Shown here: positions 50,463 through 63,263 of the stretch, one piece after another | Numbering within the stretch: the first letter of the stretch is position 1 | Layout of the letters: every line of letters starts with the position of its first letter | NCBI RefSeq assembly: GCF_020520425.1 | Contig: NC_079491.1 | Span: forward strand, 558,001 to 622,000 | Reading direction: 5' to 3' | Length of the DNA stretch: 64,000 nt | DNA from: Spinacia oleracea | Lineage: Eukaryota > Streptophyta > Magnoliopsida > Caryophyllales > Amaranthaceae | The notes under the pieces: generated by a model | The model's database searches: none | Seen by the model: only the letters and a program-made list of their open reading frames with translations | What the model was told of the DNA's origin: nothing | Program-made: the position numbers and the translations under genes

Positions 50463-50815
50463 TTTTCTCCATCTCTTTTTGTTCTTTGTGTTAGACATTT
50501 TACACGCGTTATAACGACTAATTAATGTGCATTGAGATTCCTCTTTTTTTTATAAAAAACAAGGTAAATTGCGTTTATTTATAATGTTTTCACTTTTATC
50601 AAAATTCTGATATTGGAAAAATGAGAAAAAAAATTATGTCTCATTGGAAAAGTTTGAAAGATTAAATGACCAACGAATTTAGTTGGTTAAATAATAATTG
50701 GACACAATTTTTGATAGAATATTAAAGCATTTAATTATGTGATAATATAAAAGGAAATATAAAGAACATTATAGGACACCTAAAAAGAAAAATGTAAAGA
50801 AAAAAATAAAAGGAG
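50463..50815. mobile_element. Stowaway-type MITE, diverged
   Basis: Left end TTTTCTCCATCTCTTTTTG and right end AAGAAAAAAATAAAAGGAG are loosely inverted, with TA on both sides. The inverted internal words GTTCTTTGTGTTAGACA and the complement of TATAGGACACC support the call. Confidence 0.5.
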
Positions 50816-52469
50816 TATAACATTTTATGTTATGCCACGTGGCTAGTAAATGAAGTGAGATGCCTTTCCCTCCAATTACTTAAATCAACATTAATCAATT
50901 AACGTTATCTAATTATTGTTAATCATACATGTTTCTGATTAACCGGCCTATCGGCATGAAACTAAAAACTCGGGATTAAGAAAGGAGAACTTTAAACCCC
51001 CCCTTATTAAGGAAATAAACGAAACATGTTAACTTTATAGGTTTCAATTTTTGGTGGTGATTGAAATGTTATATTTTCGATTTGTTGGGCAAATCGACTA
51101 CATTTACACATGAGGAATCATTCTATTCTATCTATATATAGTTCTACGTATATAGACAGCTTTCTATTAACTTATATCCAAAAGTTTTTTATTTTTTTAC
51201 ATCTTAACTAACAAAGGCAATATTTTTTACTTTCTGTGTAAATAGTAAATGTAAAAAACATTTAAAAAAAATGTAGGGAGTACTTCATAAATTTTTATAT
51301 TTTTTTTTTGGTTGTGATTAAGTAATAAGTGGAATATAAATTACTAACAAGGAATGTAGGATCCGAATTTGAGATCTATTATAGACAAACTCTCAATCTT
51401 AACCATTATGCGAGGACTTTCAGTGGTAACAATATTTCGTAAATAGTAGTTCCATACGGATACACTAATACAGAGCTAGTATAAGATGTAATATGAAGTC
51501 CCGGCCCGTTGGTAATTTAAAATTAAATCCGGAGAAGGCCGCAAATTGAATAGGACATGTAACTTTAGACATTGAATGACATATACGGAGGAGTACCCCA
51601 TATTAAATTCTGTGGGTTTACATCGTTGTTGGAAAGAAATAATTAAGTTAGTTGTACAGGTGTACTGAGTAGGAGTAGTATTTAGTTGAACAAATAAGCG
51701 AAATAATCACAACTGTATGCCGTAGTAAATGTTGTTTTGAAAATTTAGTACCTTGTTTAAGAATCAAAAAAAGAAAGGAACGTTTTTTTTAATTGTTTTT
51801 CTTTTTTAAAAGGAAGAAAGGGAAATGATATATAGTACAGACTACAGAGTATATTAGAATTTAATCGAGCTTTATCAATACTAAACAGCTGGTGATTTTT
51901 TCATGCATTTAAATATGATACTGTATCATATTAGGAGATGTAAAAACGTCGTCAGATATATATATATATATATAGGTGAAAAGAAATAGTCGTTAAAAAT
52001 GCATATAGAATTAGTGAAGAATTAAACAAAGGATAGTATGGGCGGGTAGGTGAAAGGCAGGTAATGAGACAGCTTAAAGTAACGAAATCGAAGTTGTAAT
52101 GGACTTATTGGTCACCAAAGTAGATTAAGAATTGAATAAAATACAGGTAGTTGTACGTACTCGGTACTCTGTATGTATATATGTATAATTGTACACCGTA
52201 TATGGGGTTATGTGTGGTCAAAGTATGTAGTAATTAAGAAAATGTCAAACGTAACACAAAGAAATGTCTCTCTCACACCCCCTCTCGATCTCTTTCTCAA
52301 AACGAGTTCTACTCGTAATGTCCACGGCTTACTTACGTAAGGCCCACACGTACTTTGGGCATGCATGATGCATTCACAACTCAATGCTGTGAAAAATGTC
52401 TACTTTTTTTCATTTATGAAGATTCTACGTGTATAACTGTAACACATGAACTGAGATTAGTAGATGGGA

Positions 52470-53410
52470 ATGGGAATGGGATTGGGATTGGTCGGGTCAC
52501 TCTCTTTGTAACCTTAATTAAGGTCGATTGTAGGTACGTAGTTTTAATTTTATCATCGATCTGTTTGTGTTTGGAGGTGGAATTTTATTATTGTCCTTTT
52601 TTTTAAAGTATTTTTAAGCACCGATCAATTTGCGTAATACGGAATAGAGTTGATTGATCATATAGGAGATACCAATTAATTTACTCCATAATGTAACACA
52701 CATACGGACTTTTCGGGTACTCTGTAATAAAAATAGATGATGGTCTGGGTGATGACTCGCTTTATAACTTTAAGGTCAATGATAATTAGTTTAAAATTTA
52801 CCATCTATTCACGTTCACTTTTAAGTATTTATCCAATACTCTCAAGCACTAATCACCCTTTGGGGTGGAATTTCCTTATTTCAAGCGTTGATCAATGTTT
52901 GATATTTATCATATGTTTGTGTTTGGGGTGGAATTTCCTTATTTCAAGCATTGATCAACTTGCATAATATGGAGTAGGGTTGACTGACCACGTGAGAGGT
53001 ACCGATTTACTCCATAATGTAACACACATACGGCGTTACAGGGTACTCCGTAATGAAAGAAGATATATGGTAGCTAGGGTAGTGGCTCGCCTTGTACGTT
53101 AAGGTCAATCGTAATTAGTTTGAGATTTATCATATGTTTGTGTTTGGTGGTGGAATTTCCTTATTTCAAGCACTGGTCAACTTGCGTAATATGGAGTAGG
53201 ACTGACTAACCACATGAGAGGTACCGATTTACTCCATAATATAACACACATACAAATTTACCGGATACTCCGTAATAAAAGTAGATAGTGGCATGGGTGG
53301 TGACTCGCCTTGTAACATTAAGGTCAATGGTAATTAGTTTGAGATTTACTTTTAACTTTTTATCCAATACTCTCAAGAACTAATCCCCCTTTAATAATAC
53401 AGAGTAGGAT
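52470..53410. repeat. Degenerate tandem array, period about 225 bp, upstream of GA2ox
   Basis: Three to four copies of a unit containing TTACTCCATAATGTAACACA (52681, 53007, 53229), TTTGTGTTTGGGGTGGAATTT (about 52565, 52917, 53140), AAGGTCAATNGTAATTAGTTT, and GACTCGCCTTGTAAC. Spacings of about 222 and 326 bases show that one interval has an extra partial unit. No frame runs through the units. Confidence 0.75.
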
Positions 53411-54642
53411 TAACTGAATGACTACATGAAAAAGTGTTGGTTCAATAAAATCTTTCTCGTTAAGTTACATAAATTTATTTAATTAAAAATTAAAGAAAGA
53501 AGGGGGGGGACAAAGTGCCGCTAGGTGCAGGTTGGATGTCTAAACACAAGACTCTGCAGCGGCAACTTAATTCCCTGAAATTGGGCATGCCCCCACACAC
53601 ACCTAACGTGGCTGCTTATCTTCCCTTTGATTATTCTCCATCATCTCTCATCCATACCCAATACCCACTCCGTACATTCTCCCTTTCTTTTTCTTTTCCT
53701 TTTTTTTTTTTATAATTAATTGGGTGAGCCTATTTATGGAAGCAGATAGAAGCCTAATTAATTAGGAACATATCAGACCCAGACCTAATTACTGTTTGTG
53801 CTACATTAAGACTTTCTTTCTTTACATTTTTAAGTCAATATTAAGTCATGTAACCATCAACACTTATGGGTCTTATTATGTCATTCCTCTATACATATTT
53901 TTATAGGTTAATTATAAATACAAGACTTTTTAATGACTACTAAAAAAATCATAGAAGATTAACATAAATAGATGAAAGGGAAAGAAGTATTCATAAATAA
54001 TTCGATGTTTACCACAAAAATAGTTTATTTGTCTCCAAAAATCACATGAACACGATCTTACGGAATACTAACTTTCACTCCTGGATAAGATTTGAGATTA
54101 TTTTAGCAATTTTTATTACACCTTGATCAATACATATTAGTAGAAAAGTTATTTTCAATTCTTTTCTTCTAATAACTACTACCTCTATTCGATACGCCTC
54201 TGTCTCATCTTACTTGCTCGTTTGACCAAAAGGCAAGTACTCCGTAGAATCAGAGACCGAAATATTTCGTAATGTAATTTTGATTTCGACCCCACAAAAT
54301 TTCGTATATAATCGTATATATTTTGTATTACATTTTTTTTTACAGACCCTCTACAATAACGATTCAAGATCCACCAATGCGTAGAATGAGATGGATACTA
54401 TAATGAACCTATAATTATACGGAATACAAGATATAAATAAAAATAAATACAAGAGGCATGATGGGGGGGACAAATAATACGTACAAGTATACCATAGGAA
54501 TAAAATAATAATAAAAAGAATCAACATATAACCCCACCGGGCCCACCAGCCATCACACGGCAACACCCCACACCCCCCTTCCAATCTAGCCTACAACATG
54601 CCTTTTTATTTATAAATATTTGACCATCCTTATTCCTTAATC

Positions 54643-54652
54643 CTTATATATA
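54643..54652 (+). promoter_or_regulatory. TATA box of the GA2ox gene
   Basis: TTATATATAC lies 134 bases before the start codon, followed by a pyrimidine-rich leader with CCCCTCAACCCCTCCC. Confidence 0.7.
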
Positions 54653-54785
54653 CCCCCTCAACCCCTCCCTTCTAAAACCCAACATTTATTTTCTCCATTT
54701 TGTCAAACCCACTAAATATTCTTTCTTTTCTTTTAATTAATCAAAAATTAAGAGAGAGTTTAATCTTAATCAACCACTAATTACC

Positions 54786-57700
54786 ATGGTGGTAGCTTCT
54801 CCAAACCCTCTAAAAAGAAGCAAGAAAACAAAGGCCATGGGAGTTCCAACCATTGATCTTTCTCTTAAATATCAACAACGTTCTACCTTAACCGACCTCA
54901 TTGTTGAAGCTTGTGAAGACTTCGGAATTTTTAAGGTTGTTAATCATGGGATTTCCACGGAGGTTATCTCCGCCCTTGAAAACCACGGCCTCGACTTCTT
55001 CTCGAAGCCGACGCCGGAAAAACACCTTGTCGTGGGCCCCACTGTCCCCAAACCCTTTGGCTATGGCTTCCGTAACATTGGCAACAATGGTGACGTGGGT
55101 GATCTTGAATACCTTCTCCTTCACGCTAACCTCTCTTCCACCCATCCACCTCTTTTCGGGTATGTAATCTACTTATCTTCTTAAATCTTACTACCACTAT
55201 TATATTATATTATATTATTATTATTGTTGTTGTTGTTATTATTATTCATACTCCGTAATTACCTATAATGTATATTTATATTTAACCCTTAATTATGCAT
55301 GTAAATAAAATTATGTCACGACTTCAAATTTTTCACATTGTCGGCCAGAATATGGACGTCCACCCAATTTATTTCGTGAGAAATTAAAAGTAGCACAGTT
55401 GATATGACATCCTAATGTCACAATTTTATACAATTACAAAGTTTCTTCTTCTAAGCATGTCCACTTAGTTTTATCACTACTGTTATGGGGTTTTGACCTA
55501 GCTATAATATATATGAGAGTATAGTATAAAGTACTCAAGAAATGCTTATTTCGATGATATTTTCTCCGTCCCTAAAAAATTGCTCCGTTTTTAAGGAACA
55601 GACTAACAAAGGGAATTGAAGTATACATAATAGTAGGTTTAATTTATTCAAGTATTTAATTAAAGACTAATTCATGTTGCCTAGTAAGAAAACAGGGGTT
55701 TAATTGTTTATTATTACTTGCATTAGTTTGTTTAATTGACATTGACTTTTGTTCTAGAATTCATTCATTATTCAACCTCTTAATATATACCAATCATTTG
55801 ATTTATTTTTTTCTCCCCTTCATTTTAGTTGAATTGACCAACTTTGTTGCACGCAAAAGAACCTGAATACGGAGTATGATTTAGACATGAATGAACGAAT
55901 AAAATACTACCTCCGTTTTATAAAGTTTTACCTGTTTCTATATAAATGAACCGAAAGTAGTGTACGTATAATCATTGAAATTAAATTCCCGTGGTGTAGC
56001 CTTGGTATTAATGACATTGATACATACTCCTCTGGTCCCTCCTATTATTAGGAATAAATGTCATGATACAGAGAGTATGATTTTAATTAATAATCTGGCT
56101 AAACGTATCCATCATGTGATATATACACGTACTTTCGTAGTTCATAGTGTAAAGATATGTCGTCGTCGTAACCTGTACTAAATGAAATTATAGTAGCAAG
56201 TTGATGTATACATTTGTAAATAAATATCAGTTTGTATGGATTGAAGGCGTAGGACATGTATCATGTATGTACCTTAGACTAAGGGTCTATGTGGTTGAAC
56301 AAGGGAAACGTTAACACATATTATTATCCTTTAATGTGTGACTGTGCAACGTATGATTTATATGATAGCAACCTTCTCCACGTTACACATTATTTGTTTG
56401 GTGATCATAATCAATAATCATTAGTATTGAGCCTACAAAATATATGCATGTCTCCAATTCTAGAAAGAATATTCTTGCCCCATACTATAGCTAATTCCTA
56501 AAGTAGGAGATACACTACATGCCATTTTCTATTTACATACCAAAATTTTAATCTCTTATCCTTAAATTTTCATTACCTCATATTTTTAGGCCTCCTGTCT
56601 TATCATATCAAATCGCTACTTTAATGTTTATAAAAAGTGCAAAACCCGTAAAATCATTCAATGTTGGTGGTTTCATTTCAAAACTTCTAATCAAATCGTT
56701 GAAGGTATCCAGTGGACCTGGTCATGAATGACCCGAACACACTGTTATTCTTACCATGCCTGAAATAAGTGTAGGTTTAGGCAAAGTCCAACCCCGACTC
56801 AGAAAAACTAACTTAATTTTGCGGATTTATACATGACATAAACTGTCGGACCCAATTTATTTTGTTAGGGTCTAGTCTCAAATTAAGGGTGTGACACCCT
56901 TCACAAAACACGAATGGTAGCGATACTAAGTCATGATAACACCATCTCAGAGTTCGAATCGGTAAAGCCGTTCGTTTCAAAACTAGTCATTCCATCCAAC
57001 TTTTTTCCCTTTTGTCCGAACACAAGTGTTACGAGTATTTACGAAAATAATTGCCAAAAAAGGGAGAGTAAAATCATATGTCAAATCCCATAGATGAGGT
57101 GGTACGGAGGGAGGTCCAAGTGTAGGGGGGAAGCACCAATAAGCATAGACCAAGTGTAAAGGGTTTGCCAATGAGCAATGGCCAAGATCAAAAATAGCAT
57201 TTGCTGAAAACAGAGGTTTCACAGTCAGATATAAAATCAATGTCACTAATCTCTGTTCTATCAAATCAAAATCACTTCAACTAATTTTTATTTTTATTTT
57301 ACTTTTTTACTTTTTTCACAAAAATATAAAAATAATAAATTAATTAATTTGGGGACTGACCTCCCCTTCCCTCCCCCTCACCCCAAACTGGAAAAAAGTG
57401 ACTGAACAATGAAAAAAAGTGTCAGTACCTGAAAGTATCAATTTCTATATTAAGGGGGGAAGGTACTCCATTTACATCTTTCCATTTGAAGAATCCCAAC
57501 CTTATCTTTGTTTTCACATTATCTTCTTTTAAATTTACGAGTACATTTCACGTGGTAACTAAAATGGGGCGGAATAGGTGTCGATTGCATATTTACATGT
57601 ATCCTCTGTTCAAGTCTAAAGATTGTTGTGGGCCGGGTCGAGCTTTAGGTTGAGTCCATGGGCTGTTAGTCTTAACGGGTCCGGTCCATGCAAAGCCCGC

Positions 57701-59354
57701 TCTACATTGTGTCGGCTCGGATCGTGTCGGAAGTTGCAAAGAATATGGGCCCACGGGCCGTCATGTATAAGCCTAAGTTTACTAAATTTAGTGTGTTTTT
57801 TCGTACCGAGGTTGGCTTGTGTCGTGCGTTGTCAAAAAAATACGGCCCAGATCCGGCCCACGACCCACATCTTCTTGCTCGTATAGGGCCTTGCTTTTTT
57901 CAGGTCGGATCGTGCCCACAACCATCTTTATTCAAGTCTACACACTGCAATACCTGAATACTTCGTATTATTATTATTATTATTAGAGAGTTCGAGGTTC
58001 AGTATTTCGACAACTTTTAAGTGCCTAACAAAAATCCGGATTTAAATTAAACAATCTCGAATTTAAACAACTTACCTATAGTAGTGTTGCTAATTTGCTA
58101 TTTACCATTAGAGAAAGTCAAAGAGTGTTATTTTCAAGTAGGGTATGTTAATAAGAAAAAGTCAACTAATAGTTTTCTTGTAAGTTTGATGTTGTCTAAT
58201 GATGTAACGTTATTGCGAAACCAAAGTCTAAATACTTGTATTAGACAATTTTAATAAAATTTGACTTTTTTTTAACACAAGTCCATATTGTTTATGCTTT
58301 GCAGTGAGGCGGTGGATGATTACGTGGGGGCAGTAGCAGATTTATCATGTGAACTCTTAGATCTGATGGCTGAGGGTTTGTGGGTCTCTGATAAAACGAT
58401 CTTTAGCAAGTTAATCAGAGACGTTCAAAGTGACTCTCTTCTCAGATTAAATCACTACCCTCCATTAAAAAACAAGGATTCATTCATCAACGGTTCTGGA
58501 GAGCGTATTGGATTTGGGGAGCATTCTGACCCTCAGATCTTAACCATCTTGAGATCCAACGATGTTGGAGGCCTCCAGATTTGTATGCCTGATGGCTTGT
58601 GGGTCCCTGTTCAACCAGATCCTAATGCCTTCTATGTTATGGTGGGAGATGCTCTTCAGGTAATTTTCTATGAAATCATTTACAATATTCTCTTCAATTG
58701 TGAATAACATTAAAATTCTAAATTGAAACATCGTTATGAAACGCATTTGTTTTTTTTAATTTTTCCTGCAAATCTGGGTGAATGCAACCTTACCAGACAA
58801 TGATTATTTCAATTGTAGCTTTCTATTTTAGACCATTAATAATAGGAGTACAATTGTACTTTTTTTTTTTGGGTGTACCTCCCACTTCATCCTTAGGGCT
58901 AATCCAGATTCGGGCCGAGTTCTGAGTGAACATGTTTCAGTCCCCTCCCAAATGTTGTTTAGGGGGATCGAACACGAGGTCCTCACTACTAAGTTCAACC
59001 TCAATCACCACTGAACCAACAAGCAATTGGTTACAATTATACCTTTTAATTATACCATGGTTAATTAACATCAATATCTACAAATATATGCAGGTATTAA
59101 CAAATGGAAGATTCGGAAGTGTGAAACACAGGGCAATGGCAAACAATTCAACAACCAAAGCAAGAATGTCAATGAACTTTTTTGGAGCGCCACCTTTGAA
59201 CGCCACAATTTCTCCGATACAAGAAATGGTGTCACCTATGAATCCAAACCTATATAAGCCATTTACATGGGGAGAATATAAGAGAGCAATGCATTCTTCA
59301 AGGCTAAGTGATTGTCGTCTAAACCTATTCAAGAGACGTATTAATGACCAATGA
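54786..59354 (+). CDS. GA2OX: Gibberellin 2-oxidase (C19-GA type)
   Basis: Fe(II)/2-oxoglutarate dioxygenase that inactivates bioactive gibberellins by 2-beta hydroxylation. Exons 54786-55159, 58305-58659, 59094-59354 join to 329 residues, as in known C19 GA 2-oxidases. Seen: GVPTIDLS, ACEDFGIFKVVNHGI, PFGYGFRNIGNNGDVGDLEY and LLLHAN in exon 1; RLNHYPP and GFGEHSDPQILTILRSN in exon 2 with iron ligands His198 and Asp200; VLTNGRFGSVKHRAM in exon 3 with the third ligand His255, and Arg267/Ser269 (ARMSM) for 2-oxoglutarate. FTWGEYKRAMHSSRLSDCRL near the end is typical of the family. Intron 1 is long (3.1 kb) and holds a GC-rich repeat; intron 2 holds a SINE. All catalytic residues are intact. Confidence 0.95.
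57620..57960. mobile_element. Degraded hAT-type repeat in GA2ox intron 1
   Basis: A GC-rich island (GGGCCGGGTCGAGC, GGGCCCACGGGCCGTC, ACGGCCCAGATCCGGCCC) within AT-rich intron DNA, in the style of the hAT MITEs at 44134 and 24217. Terminal repeats are not recognisable. Confidence 0.45.
58860..59032 (-). mobile_element. tRNA-derived SINE in GA2ox intron 2
   Basis: On the minus strand: box A-like TTGGTTCAGTGGTGATTGAG, box B-like GTGTTCGATCCCCC, a unique body, then an A-run (T-run 58860-58870 on the plus strand). Flanking words ACAATTGTAC (58850-58859) and ACAATTATAC (59033-59042) differ at one base and look like the target duplication. It is unlike the two SINEs near galactinol synthase, so at least two families are present. 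Confidence 0.85.
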
Positions 59355-60657
59355 TTTTAATCAAGTTAACATTAATTATTATGGTCCGTTTTCCTAGTTT
59401 AGTAGAAGTAGATTATATTGGACTAGATCGGAAATTATATTTCCATTTTTGGTACAAATCCATCCATCCATATTAATTATTATAATTATTATTATAATAA
59501 TTTTTAATTATGACCTTGTGGTGGGCTAGTAGCTAGCTAGTTGGATAGGGACATTTGGGAAAAAAAAAAGAAGCTTGTAATGATGTATATAATCATGGGG
59601 AGGTTTTTTAGGAGGTGAAATTATTGGATGATGATCTCTTTTTTGAGTTCTATACTCCAAATCTTTTGCGTGGAAGACAACCGCCATTATTTTATTGTAA
59701 TGTAATATAGGCCTATGGTTAATTAATTAAGCAAAGTCAAAATTTATTAGAAGAATGTTTCAAATTATTTGTTCCATTTTTATTTGTTTGTAAATAGTTA
59801 TTTTATATTAGATCGGTGGATTTTTGGCCGAAATTATAGAGTTGAGAATTGCAATTAGTCATGCAATGAAACACTAAATCTAATTGAAGTAGTATGTCAT
59901 CCAATATTCTATGACAATGAATCTAGGTAGTTGAATTATTTTGATGACATAATGATTTCCTTGTAAGAAAATTAATTAGCCTTACATGTTGACATAGACA
60001 AATAAAAAATTTCTTAGTTCATCTAATTGATGTTAATGTTAGCAATAATATGCATGGTGTGACAAATTAACGTTCATCTAACACTTATTGAGATAATGAT
60101 TGGGCACAATACAATGATAGCACTAAGGAATTTTTAGGTAATATTCGAACATATATAATGATATATGTATGAACTGTCATTTTAAAAAAATAATATATAA
60201 TAATCTGTGCATGAGCTGACGTTCTAACAAAAATCTATTTGTTTTTATAATTGTGTTATTTAGAAAGTCATATCATAATACGAGTAGCATATAAAAACCA
60301 AGAATTTTGTATGTTAAAAACCTTGAAATAATTAAAAAATGTACCTACATTAAAAAATAATTCAAATCAAAAGGGGGGGGGGGGGGGGGGGGGAGTTTTT
60401 ATTTATTTGGGATGGCAATCCAATATTAAGGATGGGTCCACCATTTCTTGTGAGAGGTAGTGTTAATTAGCTTGTTGCAGCAATGAAAGAAATAGGTAGA
60501 TATGAATATATGATGTTAATTCAATGCAAATATATGTCAGCACTCAACATCGGAACTTTTATTTACTCTTTTTTGGGCATATACTCGGAATAATTTTATA
60601 CTAATAATTCCTACAAAGTACGTAGTACGGAGTATTATTTAAGGAGTATGTGTCAAA
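59355..60657. other. Gene-free stretch after GA2ox
   Basis: Probable 3' untranslated region first, then AT-rich DNA without a credible frame; contains the G-run at 60373. Confidence 0.5.
60373..60393. repeat. Homopolymer of 21 G
   Basis: An uninterrupted G21 tract on the plus strand in AT-rich surroundings, able to form a G-quadruplex and prone to sequencing length error. Confidence 0.9.
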
Positions 60658-61211
60658 TAGGGATGGAAATGGGTAGGATTTGGATCGGGTGGAGTATCAC
60701 CCATATGCATCCTCTCCACCCGGTTCATCCGTCACCCACTTTACTCATCACCCGCATTCCGTCCGTCCGTCCATCCATCACCCGCGGGTGAATCGGATGG
60801 ATCGGGTGATATTCGGGTGAAAATAGTAAACCATTAAAAAATCACCACCTAATAATATGCATAATAATTAACCAAAAGAAAAAAAAATTATATACCTACA
60901 TTCATCTCCGAAATATATAATTAATTCTAATTACGCATAACTTATAACTAAAAAATAAATAAAACAAGCACTAACTTTAATAAGTAATGGATTTATTAAC
61001 ACGTTTTATGTTTAAATATAAATATAAATAATATATTTAAAATAAACGGGTGACGGATCGGGTGGTAAACGGGTGATGGATGAAAAAAACATCACCCGCT
61101 TCCGAACCGCATCCATCACCTGCTTTTCATCCATTTAATTCGGATTTTCATCCATTTAATTATAACGGGTGATCGAGTTTATGGATCATCCACTGAATAT
61201 TTCCATCCCTA
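60658..61211. mobile_element. hAT-type MITE, 554 bp, with 8-bp target duplication
   Basis: Perfect inverted ends TAGGGATGGAAAT and ATTTCCATCCCTA, with GTGTCAAA on both sides (60650-60657 and 61212-61219). Subterminal CGGGTGA/TCACCCG words repeat many times on both strands, as expected of transposase binding sites. No coding frame. Confidence 0.93.
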
Positions 61212-61639
61212 GTGTCAAACTGTCAATAGATAAAGTCTTGCTTAGTACAGAGTAATCTGTTTAGTTGTTTACGCATATTTTTAGTTGAGGGTGTGAATTT
61301 GAGTAAGGGATATGGTACCATCTTAGTTGTCGTTGCTCTGTCTTGCTGTACCAATGACTAGAGTTCAAGAAATGACTTGATATCCTTAGTTGATAATTAG
61401 GTTGAATTGACCATTAGAGGAGAACAACTTAATGGATTAATTATTGTTAATGGCCCTGATGTTTGAGATAATATGATGGCACTTCCATTTACATCATGTC
61501 AATCTAACTATATAATCATACTCAGTTTCTAATAATGACATATTGACATGTTTACCTTACATACATTGTATAAACTTTCCTAATTAAATGACTTCTTTTT
61601 GAGTGAGTTAAAAGCAGTTATGCAGTAGATTGGGTCTCA

Positions 61640-62225
61640 CACAACCCATCCTGATAGAACCTGTAGTGGGTCAAAACCCACTTATAACCAAACCCGTCCA
61701 AACCTATTTTTTTAATGTGTTGTGGGGTTATTTTTTCCAACACATCCCATTTTGATCATCACCCAACCCACCTGACACACAACCCAAATCTGACCTTGTG
61801 ACCCATCCCATCATAATTTAAATTATTTTGCATGTTTGAAATGCTAATAATATTTCAGTATACATTAACTATATTTTATGTGATTTTCCTTAAAAAAAAA
61901 ATCAACATTATGTTATTACGTCAATAGTTAATTAATTTAAATTCATATCAATTTTTAGTTTTTTATGCTTAAGTAGCCGTCCAAAACCATCTCGCCTGTT
62001 CAAACCCACAAGACTCACTTGACTAGCATAACCCAGATTAGCCCTCAAAACACATCTTCAACCCATCAGACCCACCCGGACGACCCTCATAACCCACACC
62101 AGCCCCCAAACCCATCTAAACCCATTGGATCCACTCGGCCCGTATAACCCACCACGACCCACGACTCAACACATACCGGTTTCATTTTAACCTACACAAC
62201 CCACGACCCTACCAACCCTTATCTA
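61640..62225. repeat. AACCCA-rich degraded repeat
   Basis: Many CAACCCA, AACCCACC and GACCCAC words in one strand from about 61630 to 62220, in the style of another hAT-like MITE, but terminal repeats and target duplication were not found. Confidence 0.45.
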
Positions 62226-62923
62226 CACTGCCTCAGTCTTGTGCCATCCATCTCCGCCTCATTGGCCATCTCTTGTTACAAGGACATTCCACATTACCAA
62301 ATGGATGAAGAAGGTTCAAACTTGTAACTTATTGGATACAGACATGCGATTTTTACCATTACGCATGCCAAATCTATTACTCGTAAATGGGCCAGAAGCT
62401 TCATATCAAAAATTTATGTCACTATATCAAATCTATCAAATGTTAGGAGGTTTTTACATCATTGAAATTGAGATATCTATGGGCTATGGTTAATGACTTA
62501 ATGGTCATACAAAATATTAGATGCAGATAAAGACTCGGTTACTTTTAATGGACCCACCATTAGAAAAAGTAATACGTGTATGAGTGAGTAATTAACAATA
62601 ATAAGTTTAGATTATCCATTTGTCCTCCAAAATCTATGGTTGTCCAACGCCCAAATTGACTATCATGCAAAGATCAGTATCAGCCTGCCCAATTAAAGAA
62701 CACTGGACTAGTTAGAGCAACATTTGCATGAACATTTTCTAATTCTAATTAAAATACGGCTAATTCCTAACCAACTAACTTTTCAATTAAATCATTTCCA
62801 CTTTCGGTACTTTGTCCAAATTAATCACTACTGCATTCCCAAGTTTCTAACCAGAAACAACTTCTATTTTCCTCTTAATCACGATTAATTCAAAATTTGG
62901 TTAGAAAAATAGCTAATCTTCAA

Positions 62924-62933
62924 ATATTTATAT
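62924..62933 (+). promoter_or_regulatory. Possible TATA box for the small gene at 63018
   Basis: TATTTATATG lies about 85-94 bases before the ATG at 63018, an ordinary distance for a plant promoter. Confidence 0.45.
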
Positions 62934-63017
62934 GAGGGTTGTCAATTTGTCATACTGCATGTCATGCAATAACGAACAACATATTTCCTTAGAGGCTTTC
63001 CTAATTGTTTTACATCA

Positions 63018-63263
63018 ATGGCTTCGTTAGTCTTGTTAGCAAAAGCACTAATCACGTATCGCAAGGAAAACAACAACAACAACAACGACGACAACAACAA
63101 CAACAACAACAACAACTTGATAAGGATAACAATGGAGGATGTTGCTAGTAGTATTGAGGAGGAATATGTTTATGTGAAGGATGAAACTCCATTTTATATG
63201 AAGATGAAGGGGAATAGGTATGCCTCAACTTTCCTCAACCAAGAATTCTCTGTTCATGCCTAG
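63018..63263 (+). CDS. Small protein of unknown function, Asn-rich segment
   Basis: Single-exon frame of 81 residues, ATG in the context TCAATGGCT, which fits plant start sites. It begins MASLVLLAKALITYRKE, has an asparagine/aspartate run at about 18-33 from AAC/GAC triplets, then MEDVASSIEEEYVYVKDETP and FYMKMKGNRYASTFL, ending SVHA. The acidic-then-basic, non-repetitive part outside the Asn run looks like real protein, and a possible TATA box is in place. I do not recognise the family; no signal peptide is clear. Confidence 0.55.
   Translation: MASLVLLAKALITYRKENNNNNNDDNNNNNNNNLIRITMEDVASSIEEEYVYVKDETPFYMKMKGNRYASTFLNQEFSVHA

Larger units (their letters stand above)
44684..54642. other. 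Ten-kilobase gene-free stretch
   Basis: No frame resembling a protein and no intact RNA gene found. The content is AT-rich with TACGGAGTA scraps, microsatellites (47855-48099), a degraded repeat (49220-49790), a Stowaway-type MITE (50463-50815) and a tandem array (52470-53410). A segment of normal base composition at 47720-47825 (CTGCGACCAACAGCAGTCCC and following) is unexplained. Confidence 0.6.

Noticed and set aside
53515-53715. 66-codon frame beginning MPLGAGWMSKH
   Set aside because: The opening looks protein-like but it quickly enters low-complexity sequence (SFSFPFFFL) and has no promoter or relative I know.
57623-57957. Two overlapping frames in the GA2ox intron
   Set aside because: Translations of the GC-rich hAT-type repeat, not a gene.
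62239-62493. 84-codon frame near the AACCCA-rich repeat
   Set aside because: No recognisable motif, no promoter, and partly in repeat sequence.
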